Positions 1 through 12,559 are shown, counted from the stretch's first letter. The stretch: DNA of 64,000 bases from Uloborus plumipes (GCA_038373865.1 JAXGGA010002377.1:60075-124074); one strand, 5' to 3'. The notes: generated by a model not told the origin, from the sequence alone. A program made the numbers and translations.

Positions 1-1746
1 CCATAAGAAATATATTTTTTTAATTTTTAATCGTTGTCCCAAAAAGAAATAATAATACCAGATATTAAGAATTAAAAAAAAAACTTACTCGACAATAATC
101 ATTTATATTAACGTTAATTATTACCTAACAATCATTTGTATTGAAAAAAGTTATTTCTTCCCAATAATAATTTGTATTAAATTTATTATTTCCTCAAAAT
201 CATTTGTATTTAAGTTAATCTGTTTCGCAGCTTGCTTCTTGCGAGAAAACTTTATATTTAAAAGTTCTTAACTTGGGCTAGAACATTTATTTATTCAGCA
301 ATCAACGTAATTTGTATATGCTTGTATATGTTAAGCAAAATATTTATGTACGCCTCTTTCCCATATTGGTTTCCATCACAGACTTTTTGATTACCTTTCC
401 AAAATGACAACAACAACAATTATAATTACTACAGCATATAAATTAAATTATCTGAATGCAATCAATGTAAAAATGTTAATGCTTTTAATACAACTCATGT
501 GTAAAAAAAGAAAACTAGGGCAGAAAAAGAAAAGAAAGAAAACGAAATGACTAAAAAATAATTTTCTGCGAATAAATTATTGAAAATGGCTTGTAACAGT
601 TTTGGGAAAAATTTTAATATCTCTGGACATTAAAAAATTACACGATTTTTTTAAACAAATTGACAAGTTCGAACAAGAAATTAAAACATAAATCCTGCAA
701 ATATTTAAAGTAAAAACATCTTTTTGTTTTCAAATAAAAAAGAAACTAAATTAATAAATAAATATTGAAAACAATAGTGAGAAGTAGTCAACGATACTTG
801 TATACTTGTAGGGGGTAGAGAATTATAGCTATTATCATGACAAAAGTGTCTTCTAATTTATCTATGGACTTTCTAGTTGATTTGCTTCCTTTGACTTAAG
901 ATAAGTCAAGTCCCTACTCTTTTAGTCACTTGAATGTGAAAAATATTTTGCTGCCTCTTGGCAAATAGATTTTTTCTGCTAAAGAATTAAAGTGACATAC
1001 GAAAAATTGTGTTCAGAATATTTCTCTCATTAGAAATCCATAGTAAACGCTTAGTCTGAATAATGAATTGCAAGTTAATCTGATATAATTGATTTTTATT
1101 AAGCGATTGATTTTTATTTGGGTATAAATTTTAAACATCAGCAACATTCTTAAATTCTTATATTTAAAGACATGGAATTAGTAGAAGAATTTTCTACTAT
1201 TTCACAGAGAAAATCTCAGGGAAAGTTTAAATTTTGCTCGTGGTGAAAAAATTTCTCAAGAATGCACGAATAAACGATCTGGCTTATGGTCTTTTGTGGA
1301 GACTAGCTGTTTTCTGACTAAGCTGGCCTGCAATGAGATTTTAATATTCTTAATCACTACAGTAAAAAAAACCCTCTTGAATATTTTAGAAAGAGAAACA
1401 TTCATTTAATCTCAACAAAGAATGAGCCTTTCATCTAATATGTTGTTTTGAGAAATCAACCTCAGGAATCTTGTTAAAAGCTTCGTTAATAAAATACAAT
1501 TTCATCACACCTCATGCTTTTTATTAATGCAAAGTATAAATAGTAAGTTACAAATTACCTCAATAAGTTGTTTCGTAAGCATAAATTCTGCCAATTGGAG
1601 CAAAATTATAATATAACCTGTGTGGTAAGTTATCATTATTATTGAATGATTAAACTTATTATAACTCTCTTTAATACTTCCCCATTTTATTTATCACCAA
1701 TACTGGGGTATCAGTGGGAGGTCAAAAAAATTTCACTACTAACATA
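1..1746. other. AT-rich non-coding stretch
   Basis: No open frame of useful length, RNA gene or terminal-inverted-repeat pair is visible. The sequence is A/T-rich with short A and T runs. An intergenic or intronic setting cannot be told apart. Confidence 0.6.
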
Positions 1747-2210
1747 CAGGGTGTCCACTCCAATATTGGACCAATAGCTTATTTCTAAACCGTTAGAGAT
1801 AAGCCTATAGTTTATTTAGGAAAAAAATCTCCAAATTACGAAAGGAATTTTGGGTCTATTCAATGTTTTTCAAAAAATCAAATTTTGAAACAGTTACAAA
1901 ATTTAAATTTTTATACAGCCCCCCAGTCCTATCAATCATATTTAGTAAAATATTCTTGACACTGTAACGTTTAAAACTAAAAAAAAATCACTCTTCTACC
2001 ACAAAAATTGACCGAGTTATGACGTTTTGAAAAATCAAGATTTTGCATTGTTTCATGACGTCATCGAGAGATCGCTCCCTCGATGACGTCATGAAACAAT
2101 GCAAAATCTTGACTTTTCCTAATTTGGAGATTTTTTCCTAAATAAACTATATGCTTATCTCTAACGGTTTAGAAATTAGCTATTGGTCCACGATTGGAGA
2201 GGACACCCTG
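1747..2210. mobile_element. Palindromic foldback MITE, copy 1 (right arm deleted)
   Basis: The left end reads TA then CAGGGTGTCCACTCC and the right end is its inverse, GGACACCCTG. The left arm matches the three full copies at about 10.4, 13.6 and 28.0 kb. Most of the inner right arm is missing: after a short CAAAATCTTGA the sequence jumps to the outer part of the arm near a TAATTTGGAG motif. The centre also differs: the right half of the usual 55-nt loop is replaced by an inverted copy of the left half, so the centre (about 2046-2101) is itself a near-perfect palindrome containing TGACGTCA twice. The right flank is TT instead of TA. There is no coding capacity. The end sequence and TA target suggest mobilisation by a mariner/Tc1-type transposase (inference). 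Confidence 0.85.
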
Positions 2211-3454
2211 TTAATGTCGAAGTGAGCTTTACTGCCGTGCTAGGCACAAAAGTCGTATCTGCACTTTTTGACAAAACTGAGTTATCGCCACCAGGTGGCT
2301 CTTTGTGACGTATTTTACCGAAATACAAAATTATATGGTCATTTGAGAACGGGGAATTATTTTTTAAAAAAATCTTCAAAAGTTTCAGCTGAATCAAATA
2401 CATGGTGGTGCCAAACTTTAAAGAGTTTTATCTCAGTTTGAGCTCGACTACACATACCACTTTTGGGCTTAGCTAAACAGTATAGGTAAAAAAAAGTAAA
2501 CGATCTCTCGCATAAACTACATTTTGGATTCGATTAATATTTTCGGTTGTGATTATAATAGATTCTATATTGAATCTCAAAATAAACACAAGTTGCTTCA
2601 CTATATGAAGCAAAGATAAGAAAATAAGTGCAAAGTATAGACTTTCTAATCAGTTTTACAATGCCATAAATATCGATATTACTATGTTTTACATTAAAAA
2701 TGCTCTAGTGAGAATAATTGTGAAATGTATGACTTTTAACCAAACAATATAGTTGAGTCTTTAAGGAAAATAATTTAAAATGTTTCCAACCTGGCTTTTA
2801 TTACGTATTTGAAATATGACAAATTAATCGAGCTGATATATTTTTTTAATATTTGCTTTTAAATAAATGTGTCGAGTGTTTTGAAATCTAACTCCGTTTT
2901 AACCTTGTAACACTTTACCGAGCTATTTTCATCACGGGATTGTTACATTTTCTAAGTAGTAAATATATTTTTTTACTTTCTCAATAAAGCTGGTGTGTCT
3001 CAAGGGAAACATATTGATTATTTTATCGCTAATAGCACATAGAATTTAAAATGAATTGATAAATAATTACCCATTTTTTTTTTGGCAAAAAGTTGAGCAT
3101 GTTTTTTCCTGAAGGACTGGAAATATGGGCGTTTTCTTTGCAGATGACCTTGATTTTAGACTATTTCCGATATTTTGCTCTACACTAAAGTTCATTTAAA
3201 ATGTTGCGTGAAATGAAACTGAACTTAAAAAAGATGTGACTTACTGCATTAATACTAATAACCTCTCCACGCCGTTGCTGTTTGTTTTTTAAAGATTTTC
3301 ACATATACTTATGATTTAAACTAACTTGATTGGGTTTTTTCCATTTTATCGAAAAAATTTCATTGGTGTTTGGACTTATTTAGATATTAAATAACACCAA
3401 AAACAAAGCATTCATTACATAAAATACCAACGTTAATATAGTATTTTCCATTTG
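2211..3454. other. AT-rich non-coding stretch
   Basis: No gene or repeat pair recognised. Short open frames here run into the flanking MITE end and show no protein-like character. Confidence 0.5.
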
Positions 3455-3721
3455 CAGTCAACCTTCATTAAACCGGATCCTATCAAACCGGACTTACTTA
3501 ATCTGAAAAGCCACTTAGGATGTGCTTACTGTATAAATAAATGGGTTATTTTCTCAATTCGTTAACTTTTGTGTCCTTCATCCATATCTTCCAATTAAAC
3601 ACCTATTTTCATTATCTAATGCTATGTTCTATTCAAGATGCTCACAAAGAGTAATGACAACGTGCATTGGCACTATTTTGCACTTAAATTATATATTTAA
3701 AAAAATAATATATAGGCAAAA

Positions 3722-4298
3722 TGTCATTTCCGTCCCCTGTCCCCACGCACATTTGTCAACTTAAAAAAAAAAATTACTATATGAAGAAATATTTTTAAAA
3801 ATTAATACATATGCATTATGATACAGTACAAGTGTGTACTTCAATGTGCCATGTAAGCATTCCTTATCATATTTACATATTTTGATAGAGAGCTCAACTT
3901 ATACGTGTCCCCAGGTTTTGAAAAAAAGTTCTCCCAAGTAGAAAAACCTTCAATAAAATCCTATAAATGACGCTAGTTGGCAATAAAATAGCTCAAAATG
4001 TTTAAGAACATTCTTCTCAGCAGAAAAATACGCTTTAAATGAAGTTTACACATCTTTTAGGGTGTGTGAGGCTTGTTTTATCTAAAAAATTCTATGCGCG
4101 ACTTTATTCAATGTCATTTCCGTCCCCCTGGTTATCTTCTACAAAATTTAAATAAAATTAAAAAAAATTCCACTGCCGAATGTGTTCTTACGAACACTTT
4201 TAAGGTATCAACAGTTAAATTAAAGATATGAAAAACTTTTCACACTGTTTTCGAAAACCCACTGTTTTGTCATTTCCGTCCCTGTCATTTCCGTCCCC
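3722..4298 (+). repeat. Four direct copies of TGTCATTTCCGTCCCC motif
   Basis: The 15-16-nt motif occurs at about 3722, 4112, 4268 and 4283, all in the same orientation, the last two head to tail. Such G/C-rich blocks are rare in this AT-rich DNA. Other elements in this window (21.0-22.3 kb and 49.0-52.1 kb) also repeat their terminal motif internally, so these are probably subterminal transposase-binding repeats (inference). Confidence 0.6.
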
Positions 4299-5192
4299 AC
4301 TTACGAAGTGGTTTCGGGAGAGTGACTTTTTAATGGATTTTAAAAATTTTAATGCACGTTATTTATCTTGTTGTGTTATTTTTTTAATACTTTTAGCAAA
4401 TTTCAAATGGAAATAAGTTAGGCACATTGTTCAATCTTTAAAATTCATAATAATTTAGATAGAATGATATTTAGTTGTTTGGAAGTTATTAGTTGTTTAA
4501 TTAGTTACATCTAAATTTTAAAACTTATAAGAATAAAATTTTATAAATTTAACTATTCTAATCAATATTTTAAAAGTAGTTTAGAATATTTTGTGTTTCA
4601 AAGTGTTTTTCTCTCACTGAATAGAACAAAATTAAGCATTTGAAAATAAATCCAAACGTTAATTGTATTTTATTTCCACGAAATTTTTCATGGTAAGTTT
4701 TCTACACAATTTTGTTTGTCTCTTCTATTCTAGGAACAGTCTGTAACATTTACATTTTTGTTTAGTTATGGTTAACAATTCAAGTATAAATTAGAAATTT
4801 TATTTTTTATATTTGGATTTTGTTTATTTTTTTTTTTCAAACTGTTAGTTGTTAAATTATTATTTTCTTTAGGTAAAGTTCAAATGATATAATGGAGATG
4901 AAAAAAGTAGTTTAGAATATTTTGAACTCCAAAATAGTTTTTATCTACGAACAGATCATCATTAAAGGAAAATATTTTTCAAAAGTAAATTTTTAAAATC
5001 TTAATTAAAATTCTCCTTGTTAGTTATTATATAATTCTGTTTTCTTTTTTTATTCTAAGAATAATTTAGAACAAATTCATTATTATTTTAGCTAACTTAT
5101 GACTTAAAATACTTATATAATAATAATTATTTGTTCTATTTTTTAATTATGTTTACTTTTCTGTTAAATTGCGTTAAGCATTAAAAGTAAGG

Positions 5193-5408
5193 CTCTTCAC
5201 CGTCACAGAGACTGAGATAAAGCGAGCTGAAACCCTGCTACCAAAAAAACTGAAGTCAATTCCAAATATCATGAAGCTTCATCAGTTGGTTTGGAATGAA
5301 AATAGCAAATCAGTGTTAGGTTTACGCATGCTAACTTGCGTTTCTTGCGAAACCGATCTTTCTTGTACTCATTATGTTTCGAGTCCGCCTACAGTTAATA
5401 TTTTATAG
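5193..5408 (+). pseudogene. Transposon-type Cys-rich coding remnant
   Basis: A 71-codon open frame ends with TAG at 5406-5408 and has no start codon of its own near the beginning; the frame opens after a stop-rich A/T stretch. It reads as a charged N-terminal part, then IPNIMKLHQLVWNENS, then LRMLTCVSCETDLSCTHY, that is a Lys/Pro linker, a HQ-V-W core, and a C-x2-C-x5-C-x-H cluster. This composition differs from the surrounding random A/T frames. From memory the pattern resembles the C-terminal Cys-rich segment of large transposon-derived proteins, but I cannot name the family. Probably a 3' coding fragment of the element carrying the TGTCATTTCC repeats. A chance open frame is less likely but possible. 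Confidence 0.45.
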
Positions 5409-6117
5409 ACTAAATAAAAATAAATGTAAAACAGACAAATAAAAAAATAAAGAAACTTGTAACTCTTTGCAGTAAAAAAAAGTTGGTATTGTAAAAGTTT
5501 AAAATTCCAACGAAAAATACTAATATTTCTTTAAAAAATTAGATTTAATCTGTTTTGTTTGTAAATAATGTAAAAAAAATATATGGAGCAATATTCTAAA
5601 TGGTGTATTTTGTTTTCTATGTCATTATTTATCAATTGAATAAAGTTTTAAAAATATTTCTTGAGTTAGGCAAGTGTTTAAGCCGGGAGATGATAATTAC
5701 ACTTTTTACATTAAACTTAAAGTTAAAACTATCATTAAAATTTTATTTTTAATTTTTTTTCGTTGCTGAGCACTGATTTGTGATCTTAAATGAGTTGTCT
5801 TTAAACAAATATTAACAATTATTAATTAATTACAAGTTGAATTTTTCCTACTTGGCATTGGCAAAAGTTAACGTGTTGAGAAAATCACCCAAATACGAGT
5901 TAGGGTAATGTATTTTTGTAGGCCATATTTTGTATTTTTGTAAAGTATTTTTCTTTTATGCAGTTTTATATTTTCTTCTCTTGTACTCAAACTAGTTTTT
6001 AGTGTACAGTAGTTCCTGTACATTGGCTTAATTCATAGGTTATTTTGTTATTCCCGGATTTTCATTACTTCGGACGACCTGGGTCTCCTTTTAATCCGTG
6101 TTAGTGAGGTTCTACTG

Positions 6118-8756
6118 TATCAAGCAAACTTGTAACATCTGTCAAAAATGTAAAGATCTGATATTTATAACTTTCCAGTATTTATAATAAAATATTTTTT
6201 TAACTTCTGTTAAATGATGCAATAGTTTTTGGTAACAAATAAAGGAAATATGAAAATATAACTATTTTTACATCGTCATATACAACCTTAAGGATATTAT
6301 TATTTTCTAAGAGACACTGAGGAAATTATTTCGTGTCAACTCATAGCATGTTCGAAGTTTCTTTTATGTTCTTAAAAGTATTAGTACTTGTAACAAACCT
6401 TCAATAGAGTTTATCTTCTGCAAATGTAGTTTATGTTCAAAGTATGCATTATTTAAATTTATAATTTTGATTCGTAGAATTTTTTTTTCAAATATCATTT
6501 ATTCCATACTTGACTAACATGCATGTAAGTACAATATACTGCAAGTTCTAATAGATAAAATACAATACTATATTTTTTTTCATACTTCAAGGAAAGCAAA
6601 CGGCGCAGATACATCTGTTAAATTTTGTTTATATCATTTCAATAAAAACTTTATAGTCTTTTACTATAATAAGGTTTACACGGTTAATTTTCGCGAGCAT
6701 TTAACTCAAACACTGAATCATAGGAAATTATTTCAATTAAATAACACTTAAAAGCTGTTTACATGCCGCACGAAGTAGGAACAAACATGCATTTTTCCAT
6801 GCGACAATAACAGACATTAACGTGTATAATAATAACTTTAAATAGCGTTGAAAGAACATTTTTTACCCAGCGAAACTATAAGGAAACGGCCGATGACTTC
6901 GGCGGTTATTACTTATCCATCATTGAAAAATGTCTGCAGGACATGCGTCAGGGTACTTAAAAAACATTGATGATCCCGAATTATATCTCATTGTTTTGAT
7001 AGGTGATTATAACACTTCCTTTGGGGGCATTTTAGCGCAAGAGCTGTTAACATGATCCGAAAGAGGAATTAATTGCTCGGAATCGATGATTTCCCGCGAG
7101 GCAATGTCCAAGTCCGGCGCAGAAGTAGCCCTGACCTTATCGATCAGGACTGGCCACATAACTGGCCCATGCTTACGTCCTTCGTGCCCAAAGCAGCTCT
7201 ATTATCAGCGAGCGTGCCTCCAGCCTCTGAACTATGAACCCCATCGCAACGTGCTTCCACTCAAAACTCCAACAAAACGACGTGACGCCAGCATCTGATA
7301 ACACTGAGTCTCGCTGCTGTGCACCACTCCACGGAATCGAAAAACAAGAAAAAAAAGAGACAAAAATAAAAAGAAAGAATCAAATACTTATAGTCCGGGG
7401 CTTCTTGGCTCATAACCTCTATGGCTGTGCCTAGGGGGCCCCATCTGCGTGTTTAAATAACTCCGATGATTACGTGACCAAAAGGTTGACACGCAAAGCA
7501 TTTGCTGCTGCGAGAATGCTTGTCTAGCTCTCATTTAAATCAAGACTCCTCATATTTATTATAACAACAGATTGACGCGAATTAAGCCTAGCTCCTCGAA
7601 TATCATTACTCTTCATTAAATACCGAGGTTAAATAACAGATGTCACTATGCGCTGAACTTTGCTCTTGCCAAACGAGCTCTCTTCATATTCATGAAGACA
7701 GTACTTTACTCCAAGGACCGTGATCCACGATGTCTGTGGCTTTCCCTTCTGATACCACTAAAGCGTTACAATCGCAGTACGCAAAATCGTATTAATTCCA
7801 TTCCCCATAACTCACATCAAGCACAACTATTTACTTCAAAGTCTGTTATTATTCCTTAAGGATACAAATAAGCATCGATCCATAAGCTGATGTTGATGTG
7901 CATCGGATTAAGTAGTTTCTATTATTTACTTTGTATATGTACTTAATTTATAATACTCATCGCGTATCTGAAGAAGGAAAGTTATGTGTTATGAGATATT
8001 GCTGGAGTCCAGTTGGTTTCCGGGTTTGAAGCGTTTTAGTCTAGTCCTGGAGCAGACATGATAATTAGAAGTGACCTCAAAACAAGTGGTTTAAGGGACG
8101 AGATCTATCTTCATTACAAAGCTAAGTATTTTGGCACAATTGAGCTCGATCATTTAATTGTTCCTTAAGTAGAAAATATATATGTTGCGGACAACATCTA
8201 TGTGGCATTATTTTCCATGACAGATGCTGTTGGTGTGTAGGGTTCATTATTTCTTAAAAGTACTATAGTGGTACAAATATGTTTAACTTATGGTATAAAA
8301 AACGTTAAACTTATATTAAATATTTTTTGCGTTTAAGCATTGGTTTTTTTTTTTTTATCTGACTTAGCCCACAGTAGCGCACGTTCTCGGAATCAAACAG
8401 CTCTACGTTCGAATCCTTGAATTGTAGATGCTTCATTGACAAACCAGGAGGTAAAGAAGTTGTTATCTTAAATGCCAGCACAATGTCACACAGCGGTAGA
8501 GTTGAAGTAGTTTGATAGAATGAAGACAGTTTTTATTTAAACGAAATGAAATGTTTGTCGGGTCTTTAACACGAGTGGAGACAATGCCCCTAAAATTACC
8601 AGGAGAAAAAATACAATTAGTTTTAAACTAAGCAATATAAATAATAAGGCTCCTAACTAGGGATAAAAAAGTCTGATTGCATAGGTTTATCTGTAAATAT
8701 ACAACCATGTCTAATGGAGACGCAGGCTTATTTTTCAAAAACTAAGACAGAGACTA
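6118..8756. other. Repeat-poor stretch with relatively GC-rich core
   Basis: No transposon ends are seen. About 6880-7440 is less AT-rich than its surroundings and contains several CpGs, a GCCGATGACTTCGGCGG hairpin (near 6889) and an interrupted inverted repeat, CTGACCTTATCGATCAGG (near 7131). Two overlapping plus-strand frames (7086-7298 and 7234-7434) resemble no family I know and lack clear splice signals. It could be a regulatory region, an untranslated exon, or neutral single-copy DNA. Confidence 0.35.
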
Positions 8757-9072
8757 AGGCAGGAATTCAAGTGAAACAGGCGATCGCAAATTACAATCGC
8801 TACTGGAAATGATTTACATTAGAACGTTTCTTGATAAAAACATCGTGACGTCAGCGTGACGTTTGCGTGACGTTTTCCTATGAAAAACGAGCTAGATAAA
8901 ACGTCACAGCCTACTTGGCGAATAAGAGGAGATCACTGACTGCTTGTGAGCTCTTATTGGCTCCACCCGTAGTGACGTCAGTGCCAAGTTAACTTGATGA
9001 TAATGTAATTCACTTCCAGTAGCGATTGCAATTCGAAGCGATTGCAATGGTGTTTCACTTGAATCCCTGCCT
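8757..9072. mobile_element. 316-bp inverted-repeat MITE
   Basis: The left terminus AGGCAGGAATTCAAGTGAAA (after TA) is mirrored by TTTCACTTGAATCCCTGCCT at the right. The inverted repeat continues inward for about 60 bp, with GCGATCGCAAATTACAATCG on the left matching CGATTGCAATTCGAAGCGAT on the right. The right flank is AA, so the TA duplication is degraded. The short internal part has three GTGACGT-type repeats (8845-8872). No coding capacity. Superfamily uncertain; the TA target suggests Tc1/mariner. Confidence 0.75.
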
Positions 9073-10352
9073 AAGAAATAAGTATTAAACAAAATTAACA
9101 TCCAACCTAACGAACCAGTTTTTTTTTATTTACAGCATTATACAGCAATATGTAGTTACGCAAATATCCCAATGCATAACTGCTTTCGAATTCATGTACA
9201 TATTTTGTTGTTGTGACCTTTCTTCTTTTAGAGTTTTACTGAAGTTACTGCTTGTTTTTTTTAAGATAGAGGGTAGAATTTTAATAACCAAATATCAAGA
9301 AGGAAATCATTTGAGAAATCTTATCGTATGCTTAACAATAGAACGATAATTATTTGTCTTTTATTTCTTAGAATCCCACTCGATAGAAATGTCGCAACGG
9401 AAACATTACAAAATATTGCCTACTTTTCGCCAATGTGTGACGTCGCTTTTGTTCCATTAAGTCCGTACCAAAAGATATTAAGTTCAAAAATATACTTAAT
9501 GGGTTAAAATACACTGAAAAAAAAAAACTAATTTTGCTCCGAAAGGATTTATCTTTTCTAATTTATAATGTGTATAGATTGGCGCTTTATATCCAACCGC
9601 TACTCGTTAAACTTCTTCAGCATTAATGTATTTATAGAGCTTCAAAACATGACATTTGTAAAATGCATCCGCAGTCGGTGGGGGAAAAAAACCTGCCAAA
9701 TGTTGAATTCCCGCTCATCATATTCTATAAACGAAGCAAGAAGGTAATAAAGGTGAAAGGTCCAATCAACTAAATCATTCAGAGGCCTTTTTGACAAGAG
9801 CAACAGATTGACGGGTGACAATGACTAGAGGTAGCGTTTTTGCGTCATTATGAAGCCCGATCTCCTTCTTGTGATTGCATTTCAGTCTGAAAGCTGTTGA
9901 CAGTTGGATATACATTTCACCTTTTCTCGTGTCAGATTATGATGGGATTCCCGATAAAACCATCAAGGTGATTATTCTGAAGGACTGGTAGGGTTTCTTG
10001 CGGAAATCAGGAATGAGAAAACCAAAAAAGTTGCTGTATTATGTATTTGTTATCTTCCATGAATTGTAATGAGTATTTTGTTTTGATTTGATTTTTAATG
10101 ATCAAAGAATCGTCATTAAATATCCGATTTCATTTATTCTTGCATACATCAGCTATTTTAAAAATGTAGTTTTACATAATTGCATTACTGAAAAATGAGG
10201 TTATGAATTAGTATGTCATTTTGATCATTTTGATGATGATGCTCACTATATCCTACGCGCTCTCTTGCATTTCGTAATATTTAACTTTAGTCAAATAGGA
10301 ACGCATTTTGTGTGAAAAATGTAGTTTATTACTTTATTTTAATACAGATATA
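9073..10352. other. Non-coding stretch, nothing recognised
   Basis: No gene, RNA or repeat pair supported. Ordinary A/T-rich sequence up to the TA target of the next MITE. Confidence 0.5.
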
Positions 10353-11004
10353 CAGGGTGTCCACTCCAATCGTGGACCAATAGCTAATTTCTAAACCGTT
10401 AGAGATAAGCATATAGTTTATTTAGGAAAAAATCTCCAAATTACGAAAGGAATTTTGGGTCCATTCAATGTTTTTCAAAAAATCAAATTTTGAAAGAGTT
10501 GCGAAATTTAAATTTTTATACAGCCCCCGAGTCCTATCAATCATATTTAGCAAAACATTCTTGACACTGTAACGTTTAAAACTAAAAAAAAATCACTCTT
10601 CTACCACAAAAATTGACCGAGTTATGACGTTTTGAAAAATCAAGATTTTGCATTGTTTTATGACGTCATCGAGAGATCACTTAAGGGACCGTTTGCGAAA
10701 TCCTTCAAAATCTTGATTTTTCAAAACGTCATAACTCGGTCAATTTTTGTGGTAGAAGAGTGATTTTTTTTTTAGTTTTAAACGTTACAGTGTCAAGAAT
10801 GTTTTGCTAAATATGATTGATAGGACTCGGGGGCTGTATAAAAATTTAAATTTCGCAACTCTTTCAAAATTTGATTTTTTGAAAAACATTGAATGGACCC
10901 AAAATTCCTTTCGTAATTTGGAGATTTTTTCCTAAATAAACTATAGGCTTATCTCTAACGGTTTAGAAATTAGCTATTGGTCCACGATTGGAGTGGACAC
11001 CCTG
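10353..11004. mobile_element. Palindromic foldback MITE, copy 2 (full length)
   Basis: The element is flanked by TA on both sides and has the ends CAGGGTGTCC / GGACACCCTG. The left arm is 10353-10650 (298 bp), the loop 10651-10705 (55 bp) and the right arm 10706-11004 (299 bp). The arms are almost perfect inverted copies. They share substitutions not found in the other copies: GC for GT in TAGCAAAAC (about 10550 and 10801-10809), GAG for CAG in CCCGAGTCC (about 10528 and 10823-10831), and GCG for ACG (10501 and about 10855). The loop contains TGACGTCATCGAGAG. Non-autonomous, with no open frame of note. Confidence 0.92.
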
Positions 11005-12122
11005 TATAATTTATGGAATAAATTACCTTCTGTAATACTAACAAAGCTTTAGCAGGAAATATCTTCCGGTCAAATTATTTTATTGTTGCTCTATACTGGT
11101 TTTTATCCATGCCAGGGTTAATGCAGTTTCCGTTGGAGACTAATATTGTATAATACTTTTCAAGGCTAAATTCAGAAGGTTTATTAATGAGCCTCTAAGG
11201 TAAATTTATAAGGTTTTGTAAAGCTTGGTATTTTGCTAAAGCGCGAAATATTAAATACGTTTTAGATACGACTCAAGTTTACACTCAGAGCAAGTTACGA
11301 TTCCTTTTTTAGGCGCATAATAACCGCATAGAATCTCAAAAATACAATTTTACAGGACCACACACGCAGCAAAAGACAGCGCCGACTACGAGGTTGGTGC
11401 ACAGAATCATGTGAAGCTTAGAATCATTTTTAGTCATGCTGGCAATTTTAATGGGTCTCAATTCATTACTTTTTGAAATGATTTTTTTATTGGACTCCAC
11501 AATCTAGTTTTCACAAGGAAAATTGCCTGTTTTAATGTAAAAGATACATATTAATTAACTAAAATATTACATTTTTAAAAATGTGATAAAAATTATTAAA
11601 ACATTGCAAAATGTAGCCTAACTATGATATTGAAAGCGCCATCTCACTGCAACTCCATTCGGCGTTATTAGCTAACACTCAGGTACATTATCAACTACTG
11701 TATATTTAAATAGATTATAATTATACTATTAATACTATATGATTAAGATACTTTTGTATTAGGGTATAAATACTTAAATAAATAAATATTGTTTCCATGA
11801 ATCAATGAATCTTTTAATAAATAAATAGTGCCTCTATGAATATTTTAAATAAAATAAAGAAGCTCCGTATAAATAATTAAATAAAATAAGTCTTCTTGAA
11901 AAAATAAATTCTTGAAAATAAAAACACACAGATGGAAAAAGAACTACAATTTGTGGGATGGATTTAAAAAGAAATGAATATTTTCGTAATCGTTGTACAA
12001 TTTGAGTATAATTTTCTAACCTTGTCTTTTTTTTATTTGCTATCTAGATTTTATCCTTTAATTAATCTGTTCTGTACACCCTTATGACAGTTAGATTTTT
12101 TTATTAGTTATGGGGAAAGTAG
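11005..12122. other. Non-coding stretch, nothing recognised
   Basis: Contains several AAATAAATA-type low-complexity runs (about 11770-11920) and no supported gene. Confidence 0.5.
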
Positions 12123-12559
12123 TTAAAGTTTTAGTTTTATAATTTGAAGTCTTAAAACAGATGCTCGACTTCCCATTCCAGATGAAATCCGACACTGCAC
12201 ATCATCAACTAACTGAATGTCTTCTGGCAATTCCGTTTCCTTAAATTTTAATCCGATTACCATCCACGAGCATTCTTCCAAGAATAGTTTAAAGGACGAA
12301 CTCGTGGAAAGTAATATAGTTTTTAACTCACGTAAAACAATGTTTTCAAGAATCCAAAAGCGAGCAGTAAAACACGAAATACAAAAGAGCATGCAAATGG
12401 AGTCGAAGATTTCAACGCATTCCACGAATACTTGGTTAGAATCATGTCTGAACGTAAACGTGAGATGAATCCATGACATTTTTCTGCTGTACAAAACGCG
12501 GCGTTGAGTAAAAAGGCCTTACTTGGCTTCGGAATGCTTTTAAATTCCTTCTTAAGCAC
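12123..12559 (-). pseudogene. Possible frameshifted membrane-protein pseudogene exon
   Basis: Two overlapping minus-strand frames make better sense together than alone. The first (12559 down to 12323) has a charged start with AAFCTAEKCHGFISRLRSD and then a hydrophobic segment FVFRVLLLAFGFLKTLF, ending at a stop. The second frame (down to 12123) continues near the same point as LRELKTILLSTSSSFKLF, an acidic stretch ELPEDIQLVDD, and ends at 12123-12125. A hydrophobic helix followed by an amphipathic tail is compatible with the last part of a multi-pass receptor such as an arthropod gustatory receptor, but no diagnostic motif is present. The alternative is chance open frames. Neither host origin nor family is established. 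Confidence 0.22.

Larger units (their letters stand above)
3455..6117. mobile_element. Decayed pogo/Tigger-like element (tentative)
   Basis: The left end starts CAGTCAACCTTCATTAAACC and the right end, read inverted, starts CAGTAGAACCTCACTAAC followed by CGGATT. Both resemble the pogo/Tigger terminal pattern (CAGT, AACCT, then CGGAT). The right end is followed by TA as expected; the left flank is TG, so that target duplication is lost or the ends come from different insertions. The 2.66-kb spacing fits a Tigger-size element. The interior holds four direct copies of a C-rich motif and a Cys-containing coding remnant, which may belong to a second element nested inside. Confidence 0.4.

Noticed and set aside
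2046..2101. Bacterial-style terminator hairpins or CRISPR-like repeats
   Set aside because: Hairpins here are explained by palindromic MITEs; no regularly spaced repeats with unique spacers exist in the window.
7086..7434. Overlapping frames as a host gene exon
   Set aside because: No recognised domain and no clear splice signals; kept only as a repeat-poor island.
8405..8418. ACGTTCGAATCCTT resembling a tRNA T-arm
   Set aside because: No matching acceptor, D-arm or anticodon stem upstream; isolated motif.
10663..10672. TGACGTCA-type CRE/AP-1-like site in MITE loops as a host enhancer
   Set aside because: It is part of the repeated loop and is broken in copy 3; no independent sign of regulatory use.
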